Origin: an uncultured Pelagibacteraceae bacterium
GTDB taxonomy: Bacteria > Pseudomonadota > Alphaproteobacteria > Pelagibacterales > Pelagibacteraceae
Direction of reading: 5' to 3'
Assembly (NCBI GenBank): GCA_902545405.1
Contig: CACCFT010000003.1
Location: forward strand, 1 to 64,000
DNA length: 64,000 nt
Position 1 is the first letter of the stretch. Every line of letters begins with the position of its first letter. The notes below the pieces were generated by a model. The model was given only the letters and a program-made list of their open reading frames with translations, ran no database searches and was not told where the DNA came from. Made by a program: the position numbers and the translations under genes. Below, one piece after another: positions 50,922 to 59,827 of this stretch.

Positions 50922-51461
50922 AATTTCTTCTATTTTATTTATGATCTTATTTGATGTAGGTTTTGTAAAAGAAGCATATGTGTCTTCTACATTTCCCTGT
51001 TTATTGATTAATATTTTATGAAAATTCCACTTAGGAATTGCAGACTTGCCAAAATTATTTTCTGCCCACTTAAAAATCTCATGAGCATCCCTTCCTTTTA
51101 CCTCTGTAATAGTTGTTAATGGAAAATTTATTTCAAAATTAACTTCACAAAATTCTTTTACTTCACTATTGTTTTTTTTTTCTTGATTAAAAGAGTCTGA
51201 GGGCACTCCGAGGACAATAAGACCCTTAGATTTGTATTTATCCCATAATTCTTGCATATCCTCATACTGTTTTGTGAAACCACAATAGCTTGCAGTGTTA
51301 ACTATAAGTATAACTTTATCTCGATAATCTCTTAACTTAATAATTTCTCCATTAATACTCTCTATTTCTAGATCGTGAAAACTTTTCTGATCGTTACTCA
51401 TTACTGAATTTTTAAAAAAAAACATTATTATCGTTAAACTTATTATTATTAATCTTTTCAT
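50916..51461 (-). CDS. Glutathione peroxidase family (Cys type)
   Basis: NTASYCGFTKQYEDMQELW; KWNFHKILINKQG. Confidence 0.9.
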   Translation of the reverse strand: MKRLIIISLTIIMFFFKNSVMSNDQKSFHDLEIESINGEIIKLRDYRDKVILIVNTASYCGFTKQYEDMQELWDKYKSKGLIVLGVPSDSFNQEKKNNSEVKEFCEVNFEINFPLTTITEVKGRDAHEIFKWAENNFGKSAIPKWNFHKILINKQGNVEDTYASFTKPTSNKIINKIEEIL

Positions 51462-51468
51462 AAACTAC

Positions 51469-52641
51469 TTACTTATTTGGTGTAAGTAGTATTAAGAAGT
51501 ACCCAAATAAAGTGGATAATAATGACCCAGTCAAAACTCCTATTTTAACTCCATCCATGTATTGCATATTCTCAACAAAAGCTAAATTACCCACAAATAA
51601 GCTCATTGTAAAACCAATACCAGTTAAAACACCAACTCCGTAAAAATTAAACCAATTAGAATTATTAGGCATCTGGGCTATTTTCATTTTTATTGAGACA
51701 TAAGAAAATACAAATACTCCTAATTGTTTACCAACAAACAATCCTAATAAAATTCCTAATGGAACTTTATCAAGTAAAGATGCAAAAGATAAACCTTCTA
51801 ATGAAACACCAGCGTTTGCAAAAGCAAATAATGGCATAATACCAAAAGCAACGTAAGGACTTATTGCATGTTCAATTTTTATTAGGAGTGAAAAATCTTT
51901 ATCTTTTTTTCTATGAGGTATTGTCATTGCTAGCAAAACACCTGCAATTGTTGCATGAATTCCAGAATTGTGAGTAAAGTCCCAAAGAAAAATTCCAACA
52001 ATTAAATAAGGTAAAAATTTCTTTATATTGAATTTATTTATTACTAGAAGAACAATAAAGGCTAAAAGCATTAAGCTTAAGTATTTTATACTAAGGTCTC
52101 CCGAATAGAATAATGCAATAATAACTATAGCTCCTAAGTCATCTATAATAGCTAAAGCAGTTAAAAAAACTTTTAATGATAAAGGAACTCTTTTACCCAA
52201 TAATGAAAGTACTCCTAAAGAAAATGCAATATCAGTTGCAGATGGAATGGCCCAACCATTCATTGTTTCACTGTCTCCAAAATTAATAAAAACATAAAAT
52301 AATGCAGGTACTAACATTCCTCCGACTGCAGCAATAATTGGAAGGAGCGCTTGTTTTATATTTGAAAGTTCACCTTGTAAAAATTCTCTTTTAATTTCCA
52401 ATGTTACAAAGAAGAAAAATATTGCCATTAAGGCATCATTTATCCAATGTAATACGGATAATTTTAAACCAAAATTATTTATTCCTAAAAATAAATATTT
52501 ATTCAATGTGGAAAAATATAATTCAGATAAATTAGAATTACTTACAATTAAAGCTATTATGGCTGCAAAAAGCAAGACCAAACCACTAGCGGCTTCTAAT
52601 TTGAAAAACCATCTAAATGGTTTTGTAATTATCTGAATCAT
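51469..52641 (-). CDS. nhaA: Na+/H+ antiporter NhaA
   Basis: NDALMAIFFFFVTLEIKREFLQGELS; IPSATDIAFSLGVLSLLG; LAIIDDLGAIVIIALFYS. Confidence 0.95.
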   Translation of the reverse strand: MIQIITKPFRWFFKLEAASGLVLLFAAIIALIVSNSNLSELYFSTLNKYLFLGINNFGLKLSVLHWINDALMAIFFFFVTLEIKREFLQGELSNIKQALLPIIAAVGGMLVPALFYVFINFGDSETMNGWAIPSATDIAFSLGVLSLLGKRVPLSLKVFLTALAIIDDLGAIVIIALFYSGDLSIKYLSLMLLAFIVLLVINKFNIKKFLPYLIVGIFLWDFTHNSGIHATIAGVLLAMTIPHRKKDKDFSLLIKIEHAISPYVAFGIMPLFAFANAGVSLEGLSFASLLDKVPLGILLGLFVGKQLGVFVFSYVSIKMKIAQMPNNSNWFNFYGVGVLTGIGFTMSLFVGNLAFVENMQYMDGVKIGVLTGSLLSTLFGYFLILLTPNK

Positions 52642-52643
52642 TT

Positions 52644-53138
52644 TTACCTGACTAAATCTTTAATAAATAATTTCAAGTCATTTATTACCAGATACAAACT
52701 ATCTGACATTTTTAATATGCCAGGAAATATAACAGATATCTGATTTTTAAATGTGTCTATAAACAAAATAAATGCAATAATAGAAATAATAATTAGAAAT
52801 ATTTTTTTAATAATATTGTTTTCTCTTGAAACTGAACTTTTTTCAATAGACACTAATTCTTTTGATGTACTCTCTTTTGTTGAAGATTTTTTTGGAATTT
52901 TTTTCCTTATTTTCTTCTTTTGTTTTATAGGTTCTTCAACTGGTTCAGTATTGATCTCAGATTTATTTTGGTTAATTTCATTTATTTTAGTAGTTTCAGC
53001 CTCTAATTTTATATTTTCATTTTTTTTAAAAAACCATGTATGATCGCAATTGCCGCACTTTAAAAGTCTACCTTCATCTGGAATTAATTTTTCATCAATA
53101 TTGAACTTCTTAGAACAAGCTGGACATTCAATGATCAT
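52644..53138 (-). CDS. MJ0042-type zinc-ribbon domain membrane protein
   Basis: MIIECPACSKKFNIDEKLIPDEGRLLKCGNCDHTW; C-terminal TM. Confidence 0.85.
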   Translation of the reverse strand: MIIECPACSKKFNIDEKLIPDEGRLLKCGNCDHTWFFKKNENIKLEAETTKINEINQNKSEINTEPVEEPIKQKKKIRKKIPKKSSTKESTSKELVSIEKSSVSRENNIIKKIFLIIISIIAFILFIDTFKNQISVIFPGILKMSDSLYLVINDLKLFIKDLVR

Positions 53139-53233
53139 AGCTACTTATATATAGTAATTTTTATAAAATTTCCTTTTAAATAGTGATTAATATACTTTGA
53201 AATTTTTTTTATCTACTGTATTAGTACTCAATT

Positions 53234-53310
53234 CGGGGTGTAGCGCAGCCTGGTAGCGCACTTGGTTTGGGACCAAGGGGCCGTAGGTTCAAATCCTACC
53301 ACCCCGACCA
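53234..53310 (+). tRNA. tRNA-Pro (TGG), CCA encoded
   Basis: CGGGGTG...TTTGGGA...GGTTCAAATCC...CACCCCGACCA. Confidence 0.95.
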
Positions 53311-53314
53311 TTTT

Positions 53315-53596
53315 ATGAAAAAAGCAAAAATTTATAAACCTTCTAAAACTGCTATGCAGTCAGGATTAAAGAAATTTGATAAATGGATTATTGAGTACAT
53401 TACTGATGATCCTAGTACCAATCCTTTGATGGGGTGGGAGAGTTCTACAGATACTTATGGTGAATTAAAATTAGAATTTTCCACAAAAGAATTAGCAATT
53501 GAATATGCAAAAAAAAATAATATTAATTTTGAAGTAATCGAACCAAATAAAAGAAAAATTACTTTAAAATCCTATGCTGACAATTTTACAAAATAA
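53315..53596 (+). CDS. NADH dehydrogenase accessory subunit, NDUFS4/ETC complex I subunit family
   Basis: KIYKPSKTAMQSG...WIIEY...NPLMGWESSTDTYGELKLEFSTKELAIEYAKKN; start moved out of the tRNA. Confidence 0.85.
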   Translation: MKKAKIYKPSKTAMQSGLKKFDKWIIEYITDDPSTNPLMGWESSTDTYGELKLEFSTKELAIEYAKKNNINFEVIEPNKRKITLKSYADNFTK

Positions 53597-54594
53597 TGTT
53601 TAAATTTTTTACAGAAAGAAGATGGTACGGCTGGAGTATATTTGGATCAATCTTCATATTAGTTTCAACTTGGTATCAAGTACAATTAGACGTAAAAATA
53701 AATGAATGGTTCGGTGAATTTTATGATACTCTTCAAAAAGCTTTAACAGAACCTGGTTCAGTAACAGAAACCGAATTTATTGGATATTTGTTTACATTTG
53801 CAAAAGTTGCTGGTCTTTGGATTATAATTGCAATTATAACAGGATTTTTTGTATCTCATTGGGTGTTTAGATGGAGAACCTCAATGGCTGAATATTATCA
53901 CTCTCAATGGCTAAAAGCTCGTTTAACCGAAGGAGCTTCGCAGAGAGTTCAAGAAGACACTTTAAAATTTGCAAGAATAATGGAAGGTCTTGGTGTTGGG
54001 CTTCTAGATAGTATAATGACTTTAGTAGCTTTCTTACCAATATTATGGGGTTTATCTAAACAGGTCGATGTTCTTCCATGGATTGGTGAAGTTGATCATG
54101 CTTTAGTTTGGGTTGCAATAATATCTGCACTCGGTGGAACAGTTTTATTAGCGGCTGTAGGTATCAAATTGCCTGGTATTGAATATGATATTCAAAAAGA
54201 AGAAGCTGGCTATAGAAAAGAATTAGTTCATGGAGAAGATGATCCAATAAGGGCAGCTCCGCCAACCATAGGTCAATTATATGATAGAGTTAGAGGTATT
54301 CACTATAAATCATATTTTCACTACTTATATTTTAATGCAGTCAAGTGGAGTTATTTCCAAGGTATGGTAATTGTTCCTTATTTAGCATTAGCACCAACTA
54401 TAGTATCGGGTGCGATAACATTAGGTTTCGTTCAACAGATAACCAGGGCATTTGGAAGAGTTGAAAATTCATTACAATACTTAGTTCGAAGCTGGTCTAC
54501 TATAGTTGAATTGATTTCAGTTTGGAAAAGATTAAGTGAATTTGAGGCTAGATTGAAATATAATTCAGAAGAATCCACTGCTGAAAATATTTAA
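53596..54594 (+). CDS. SbmA/BacA-like peptide transporter family protein
   Basis: WRTSMAEYYHSQW...EGASQRVQEDTLKFARIMEGLG...LPGIEYDIQKEEAGYRKELVHGED. Confidence 0.8.
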   Translation: MFKFFTERRWYGWSIFGSIFILVSTWYQVQLDVKINEWFGEFYDTLQKALTEPGSVTETEFIGYLFTFAKVAGLWIIIAIITGFFVSHWVFRWRTSMAEYYHSQWLKARLTEGASQRVQEDTLKFARIMEGLGVGLLDSIMTLVAFLPILWGLSKQVDVLPWIGEVDHALVWVAIISALGGTVLLAAVGIKLPGIEYDIQKEEAGYRKELVHGEDDPIRAAPPTIGQLYDRVRGIHYKSYFHYLYFNAVKWSYFQGMVIVPYLALAPTIVSGAITLGFVQQITRAFGRVENSLQYLVRSWSTIVELISVWKRLSEFEARLKYNSEESTAENI

Positions 54595-55538
54595 TGTCTT
54601 TAAATAAAGGTTTGATCAACTCACTTGTAAAAGTCACTTCAAGAGCCGCTATTAATTGTTATCAATATCTTGGTAAAGAAGATAAAAAATTAGTTGATAA
54701 AGCTGCAACGGATTCAATGAGAAATGATTTAAATAATCTAGAAATTAATGGGGAAGTGGTGATAGGTGAGGGCGAACTCGATGAAGCACCAATGTTATAT
54801 ATAGGAGAAAAACTTGGAAAGGGTAATGGTCCAAACCTAGATATAGCCGTTGATCCTCTTGAAGGAACAAATTTTGCTGCAAAAAATATTCCAGGAGCCA
54901 TATCAGTGTTAGCAATTTCAGAAAAAGGAAATTTATTTAATGCTCCAGAAACTTATATGAATAAAATTGCTGTAGGTAAAGATGTTCCATTTGATGCAAC
55001 AGATTTAGATTATCCTATAAAAAAAAATATTTATAATATTGCAGAAGCCAAAAACAAAAATATTTATGAATTAACAGTATGTATGCTTGATAGACCAAGA
55101 CATAAAGAGATTATAGAAGAATTAAAATCTCTAAAAGTAAATTTAAAATTAATTCAAGATGGTGATATTTGTGGAGCTCTCTTGGTTACTAATGATAAGT
55201 ATAATATAGACTTATTTCTGGGTGTTGGAGGTGGGCCTGAAGGAGTAATCTCTGCAGCAGCTTTGGATGCCTATGGCTGTAAATTTCAGGGAAGATTTTT
55301 ATTTGAAACTGATCAAGATAAAGCTAGAGCTAAAAAAATGGGAATATCTGACTTAAATAAAAAATATGAATTAAATGAAATAGTTAAAGGCGATAGTATT
55401 TTTTGTGCGACAGGTATTACCAGTACTGAAATGGTGGCAGCTATAAAAAAAGAAAATACAAAATTTATTACAGAAACTCTTGTCACACACAAAGAATCTT
55501 CAATAGAAATTATAAAAAGTGAGGAAGCTATAGCTTGA
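54594..55538 (+). CDS. glpX: Class II fructose-1,6-bisphosphatase
   Basis: GEVVIGEGELDEAPMLYIGEKLG; AVDPLEGTNFAAKN; GVGGGPEGVISAAAL. Confidence 0.94.
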   Translation: MSLNKGLINSLVKVTSRAAINCYQYLGKEDKKLVDKAATDSMRNDLNNLEINGEVVIGEGELDEAPMLYIGEKLGKGNGPNLDIAVDPLEGTNFAAKNIPGAISVLAISEKGNLFNAPETYMNKIAVGKDVPFDATDLDYPIKKNIYNIAEAKNKNIYELTVCMLDRPRHKEIIEELKSLKVNLKLIQDGDICGALLVTNDKYNIDLFLGVGGGPEGVISAAALDAYGCKFQGRFLFETDQDKARAKKMGISDLNKKYELNEIVKGDSIFCATGITSTEMVAAIKKENTKFITETLVTHKESSIEIIKSEEAIA

Positions 55539-55573
55539 TTATTTTTAATAATTGCAATAAAAACTCCAACTCT

Positions 55574-55648
55574 GGTCCCTTCGTCTATCGGTTAGGACAC
55601 ATGGTTTTCATCCATGAAAGAGGGGTTCGATTCCCCTAGGGACCGCCA
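55574..55648 (+). tRNA. tRNA-Glu (TTC), CCA encoded; integration target
   Basis: GGTCCCTTCGTCTATCGG...GGTTTTCATCC...GGGGTTCGATTCCCCTAGGGACCGCCA. Confidence 0.95.
55621..55648 (+). repeat. Left att direct repeat (functional tRNA-Glu 3' end)
   Basis: AGGGGTTCGATTCCCCTAGGGACCGCCA. Confidence 0.9.
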
Positions 55649-55692
55649 ATAAATACTAAACAAAACAATTATTATTACTGGATTAGAAAGAG

Positions 55693-55717
55693 TGGGCACC
55701 CTCTGGGCACCCTTACT
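55693..55717 (+). repeat. Left paired GGGCACC motif, 11-bp period
   Basis: TGGGCACCCTCTGGGCACCCTTAC. Confidence 0.6.
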
Positions 55718-55757
55718 AATGACGATTAATTGCCATAAAATTATTTTATAAATAAAT

Positions 55758-56015
55758 ATGTTGAAATTGTTATTTAAAATAATTTTATTTTATTATTTAT
55801 TTCTAAATATTGGATTTTCAAAAGAAACTATAAAAATTAATTGTAAAAATTTTGAATATGAAAGAATTAAAAATTTAAAAATTATTCTTGAAAAAGATAC
55901 AAATACGTCAATATTAATTGATACAGATTGTAAACTTTATACTAAACAAGAAAAAAATATTAAATTTAATGAAAAAGTATTAAACACATACGCAGATATA
56001 TTTAATTTTAAGTAA
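55758..56015 (+). CDS. Small secreted hypothetical protein, element cargo
   Basis: 85 aa, signal-peptide-like N-terminus, two Cys (NCKNFEYERIKN...DTDCKLYT). Confidence 0.55.
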   Translation: MLKLLFKIILFYYLFLNIGFSKETIKINCKNFEYERIKNLKIILEKDTNTSILIDTDCKLYTKQEKNIKFNEKVLNTYADIFNFK

Positions 56016-56016
56016 A

Positions 56017-57375
56017 ATGCCATACTGGTACAGATATCAAAGAGGAAGATCAGTAAAAAATATTGTAAAAGATCGTTTAATAGAAAAAAGTGAAATTATT
56101 ACCAAATTAAAAAAATTAGAAGATTTAAATTATAATGATTTAAAAATTCAAAAAGATTTATATGAAGATGAATTAAGAGCACTAGAAGAAAAATATCCAG
56201 TCAATATATTTAAAAATAACTTAAAGAAAATCAGTCTAGCTAGAAAAAATATAGAAAAAAAATTAACTAAAAATGAAATTAAGTTAGAAAAAATTTCAAA
56301 GAATTTAAAAAATAAAACTAGTTATTACATAGAAGATAAATCCTTTTTTGCAAAAAAAAAGGTTGTATCCTCAATTATACTAAAAAATATTACAGCCGAA
56401 GATATATTTAAAATTGAGAAAGAAAATTTTGACATAATTAATGAAAAAGAATTTCAGGTTTTGTTGTCATATTTTAAAAATTTAAACGAAATTATTTTTA
56501 ATTATTTTCATATTTTCAATATAGATATATTTGAAAATAACTTGATGTCATGGGATCAGCATGTGTTAGAAGATAATCATTTTGTAAATCCATACGATTT
56601 TATAAAAAAATACAATTTAACATTTAGTATTTACATCTATAAAAAGTTTGTAGAATTATATGAAAAAGATATCAGTAATTATTTAGAACATAGATATATG
56701 TTAGATGAAAATCAAAATTATATTTTGCAAAAACCTTTTTTTTATGATGATGCTAGTTATATCGAATATGATAAATATCTAGTAGATGAAGACTCTTGGG
56801 GTGATTATTATCATAGAATAGATGAAACTATTTATTCAAAAAAATTAAAAAATAATAATAAAATTAAATCTATTCATTTTTCAATTAGGAAATTTCAATC
56901 TTATGAAAAGAAATTACTTTCTAACCAAAAAATTTATAAAAAGTTTTATGAAAACAGCACAGAATTGCTAAAAAGATATTTAAGAAAAATTGAGCTATTA
57001 ATAAGATCAAAAATATTAAAATCAGAAAAAAAGACCAATCAAGGCAAAGTTTATGTTATGAAAAATAAAGGCTTTCCGGGAATGTACAAAATTGGTTCAA
57101 CATATGGGTCAGTTGATAAAAGGGCAGAGGAGTTAAGTGGTACAAATACACCTTACCCTTGGGTGCATGATTATCATATTAAGATGCAAGATGCTGAATA
57201 CTATGAAAAACAAATTCACAAATTATTAAAAGATTATAGATTTAGAAAAGATAGAGAGTTTTTTAGGCTAGATATCAGCAAAATTAGAAAATGTTTAAAT
57301 GAAGTTTCAAAAATCTCAGAAAAAGGTAAAAATAAAATTTCTACACATATAATAAAAAAAAATGTTAATTTATAG
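56017..57375 (+). CDS. T5orf172 (GIY-YIG superfamily) domain protein with long charged N-terminal region, element cargo
   Basis: C-terminal GKVYVMKNKGFPGMYKIGSTYGSVDKRAEELSGTNTPYPWVHDYHIKMQDAEYYEKQIHKLLKDYRFRKDREFFRL. Confidence 0.8.
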   Translation: MPYWYRYQRGRSVKNIVKDRLIEKSEIITKLKKLEDLNYNDLKIQKDLYEDELRALEEKYPVNIFKNNLKKISLARKNIEKKLTKNEIKLEKISKNLKNKTSYYIEDKSFFAKKKVVSSIILKNITAEDIFKIEKENFDIINEKEFQVLLSYFKNLNEIIFNYFHIFNIDIFENNLMSWDQHVLEDNHFVNPYDFIKKYNLTFSIYIYKKFVELYEKDISNYLEHRYMLDENQNYILQKPFFYDDASYIEYDKYLVDEDSWGDYYHRIDETIYSKKLKNNNKIKSIHFSIRKFQSYEKKLLSNQKIYKKFYENSTELLKRYLRKIELLIRSKILKSEKKTNQGKVYVMKNKGFPGMYKIGSTYGSVDKRAEELSGTNTPYPWVHDYHIKMQDAEYYEKQIHKLLKDYRFRKDREFFRLDISKIRKCLNEVSKISEKGKNKISTHIIKKNVNL

Positions 57376-57379
57376 TTCT

Positions 57380-57404
57380 GGGCACCTTATGGGCACCCTA
57401 CATT
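57380..57404 (+). repeat. Right paired GGGCACC motif, 11-bp period
   Basis: TGGGCACCTTATGGGCACCCTAC, same orientation and spacing as the left copy. Confidence 0.6.
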
Positions 57405-57465
57405 TCAATTTATTCAATCTAATTAGTTTATTAGTGAGTTTGCTCATAAATAAAAAATGTAAGAA

Positions 57466-57493
57466 AGGGGTTCGATTCCCCTAGGGACCGCCA
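57466..57493 (+). repeat. Right att direct repeat (orphan tRNA-Glu 3' end)
   Basis: AGGGGTTCGATTCCCCTAGGGACCGCCA, no upstream tRNA body. Confidence 0.9.
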
Positions 57494-57495
57494 TA

Positions 57496-57747
57496 ATGAA
57501 ATACTTTGTTTATCTAATCATATCCAAAAATAAACAGAAATATCTTAGCTACGTTGGGTATACTAACAATTTAAAGAAAAGATTGGCAACTCATAATGCT
57601 TCGAAAGGAGCAAAATTTACTAGAGGTAGAAAATGGATATTAGCCTATAGTATGAGCTATGATACAAAATCTAAGGCCATGAGTGAGGAATACAAACTTA
57701 AAAAAAACTATAAACTTAGAAATAAAATAAAATCTAATTATTTATAA
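57496..57747 (+). CDS. GIY-YIG nuclease family protein (UPF0213-like)
   Basis: YFVYLIISKNKQKYLSYVGYTNNLKKRLATHNASKGAKFTRGR. Confidence 0.85.
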   Translation: MKYFVYLIISKNKQKYLSYVGYTNNLKKRLATHNASKGAKFTRGRKWILAYSMSYDTKSKAMSEEYKLKKNYKLRNKIKSNYL

Positions 57748-58785
57748 ATGAAAATCTCAATTCTACTTCCTTACAAAGAAAATTTTACACCAAATTATGC
57801 AGGTGCAGTTTCACTTTTTTTAAATGATACAATCAAACTAAGTAAATACAAAAAAAATATTCAAGTGTATGGGAATACCTCTTATAAAAAAAAATTATTA
57901 GTTAATTATACCAATTTAAATTTTTCGAAAATATTCTTCAGAAGCAGTAGTAAAGTATATGTAAAAAAATTTCTGGATATTGAAAAAATAAAAAAATCAA
58001 ATTTAATAGAAATACATAATAGACCAGATTATATAAATTCTATTTATGAGATAAATAATAATATTGTTTTATATTTTCATAATAATCCACTAGAAATGAA
58101 ATCATCGAAAACGGTGATGGAAAGAATTGATATATTTAACAAAACAAAAAAAATTATATTTAATAGTAATTGGACTTTAAATAAATTTATGAAAGGTTTA
58201 AATAAAAAATACAATACTAATAAACTTGAAGTTATTAATCAATCAACTAGTAAAAAAATAATTAATTTTAAAAATAAAAAAAAAATAATTTTATTTGTTG
58301 GTAGATTAAATGCCTCTAAAGGTTATGATTTATTTGGAAAGGCTATCATAAGTGTATTAAATAATAATCCTTATTGGAAAGCTATTGTAATTGGTGATGA
58401 ACCTAGAGAAAACCATATTTTTGAACACAAAAATTTGAAAATTTTAGGTTTTCAAAAATATAATGCTGTTACAAAATGGTTTGTAAAGTCAGATATTTCA
58501 GTTGTTTGCTCTCGATGGGACGAACCCTTCGGTAGAACTGCTTTAGAAGCTTCAAGTGCAGGATGTGCTGTAATTATTACAGATAAAGGTGGGCTTAGTG
58601 AGGCGTCTCCAAAAGCTATGAAAATAAAGTCTTTAACAGTTAAAAATATTGAAAATTCAATCGAAAAACTTATTAAAAATGAGTCCTTAAAGAAATCATT
58701 ACAAAAAAAGATTTATAAGCATTTTTATTTAACTAATAATTATATAGCAAAAAAAATTGATAGATACAGAGATGAGCTAATTTAA
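57748..58785 (+). CDS. Glycosyltransferase family 4-like protein
   Basis: ILFVGRLNASKGYDLFGKAI; SRWDEPFGRTALEASSAGCAVIITDKGGLSE. Confidence 0.85.
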   Translation: MKISILLPYKENFTPNYAGAVSLFLNDTIKLSKYKKNIQVYGNTSYKKKLLVNYTNLNFSKIFFRSSSKVYVKKFLDIEKIKKSNLIEIHNRPDYINSIYEINNNIVLYFHNNPLEMKSSKTVMERIDIFNKTKKIIFNSNWTLNKFMKGLNKKYNTNKLEVINQSTSKKIINFKNKKKIILFVGRLNASKGYDLFGKAIISVLNNNPYWKAIVIGDEPRENHIFEHKNLKILGFQKYNAVTKWFVKSDISVVCSRWDEPFGRTALEASSAGCAVIITDKGGLSEASPKAMKIKSLTVKNIENSIEKLIKNESLKKSLQKKIYKHFYLTNNYIAKKIDRYRDELI

Positions 58786-58790
58786 GATTA

Positions 58791-59744
58791 TTATATTTTA
58801 ATTTTATTTAATGCATTATTTTTAAATATATTTGCCTCTCTAATATATCTTCTAACCATTTGAGTTGTTTTATGACCTGTCATAGCCATTATGCTTCTTT
58901 CATCAGCACCTGAATCAGCAGCTACTGTTGCAAAACCCGACCTTAAACTATGACCAGAAAAATTTTTGTTTTCGATACCTGCTAACTTTAAATAGTCTTT
59001 CATTAACAAAACTACAGATTGGTCAGTTAATCTTTTATCTGTTAATGATAAACCTTTAGAAAATCTTCTAAAAATAGGTCCAGACTTAATTTTAGAAATT
59101 TCTAACCATTTTTTTAGATTTGCAACAGGACAATAAATTTCATTATCGAAGTAGGGTATTCCTTTAGTCATTCCTTCTCCGAATTGGTCAGTTTTTGATC
59201 TTTTAATAGTGATTTTTAGACCTTCAGGAACAAATTCTAAATTCTCATAATCAATTGAAACGAGCTCTGTTCTTCTAAAGCCTCCTCCAAAACCAATTAA
59301 GATTATTGATTTGTCTCTAAGTTTTTTTATTTCGTAAAGTTTTTGTTCATTTATTACATTAATTATTGATTTTAAATGATTGATTAATATAGGTTTTTTG
59401 CCTTTCTGAATACTTCCTTTGACCCTCCTTATTCCCATTAAATTTTCAACGATGATTGGATGTTTTGTGTCTAGATAATGCCCTTTAAGCTTATGAAGCA
59501 TGCTTATTGATACTAATCTACGTCTTAAAGTGCTTATTTTTGAGTTTTTAGATAGATGGGTTATGTATAAGGAAACTATTTTTGGCTCTGTTGGTAATGA
59601 AACTAGTCCGTGTTTAGCACAAAAAGCTGCGAAATCTTTAAAGTCAGATTTGTAAGCTCTTAATGTATTATTTGCTTTAGAGTTTTTAAGGTTATTTAAA
59701 GTTGCCTCATGAAGCGATTTTAGGTCTGTTGTCAGTTCATTCAT
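58791..59744 (-). CDS. Tyrosine-type site-specific recombinase/integrase
   Basis: GFRRTELVSIDYENL, HSLRSGFATVAADSG (HxxR), MTGHKTTQMVRRYIR (GHK...Y). Confidence 0.93.
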   Translation of the reverse strand: MNELTTDLKSLHEATLNNLKNSKANNTLRAYKSDFKDFAAFCAKHGLVSLPTEPKIVSLYITHLSKNSKISTLRRRLVSISMLHKLKGHYLDTKHPIIVENLMGIRRVKGSIQKGKKPILINHLKSIINVINEQKLYEIKKLRDKSIILIGFGGGFRRTELVSIDYENLEFVPEGLKITIKRSKTDQFGEGMTKGIPYFDNEIYCPVANLKKWLEISKIKSGPIFRRFSKGLSLTDKRLTDQSVVLLMKDYLKLAGIENKNFSGHSLRSGFATVAADSGADERSIMAMTGHKTTQMVRRYIREANIFKNNALNKIKI

Positions 59745-59827
59745 ATAATTACTATTGATAACAATTAATTATCATTAGTAATATATCAAGTGATTTTAAA
59801 TGTCAAATGAATTAAACTTAGAAATTC

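Larger units (their letters stand above)
55621..57493 (+). mobile_element. Integrase-less tRNA-Glu-integrated element (1,845 bp period between the two direct repeats)
   Basis: 28-bp perfect direct repeat AGGGGTTCGATTCCCCTAGGGACCGCCA at 55621-55648 (tRNA 3' end) and 57466-57493. Confidence 0.8.

Noticed and set aside
50916-51461. Selenoprotein glutathione peroxidase
   Set aside because: Active-site codon encodes Cys (NTASYCGFT); no in-frame TGA.
53267-53314. N-terminal extension of the 53267-53596 ORF
   Set aside because: It lies within tRNA-Pro; the real start is most likely ATG 53315.
58791-59744. Chromosomal XerC/XerD
   Set aside because: Divergent sequence and location in an accessory region next to a tRNA-integrated element favour a mobile-element integrase, though phylogeny would be needed.
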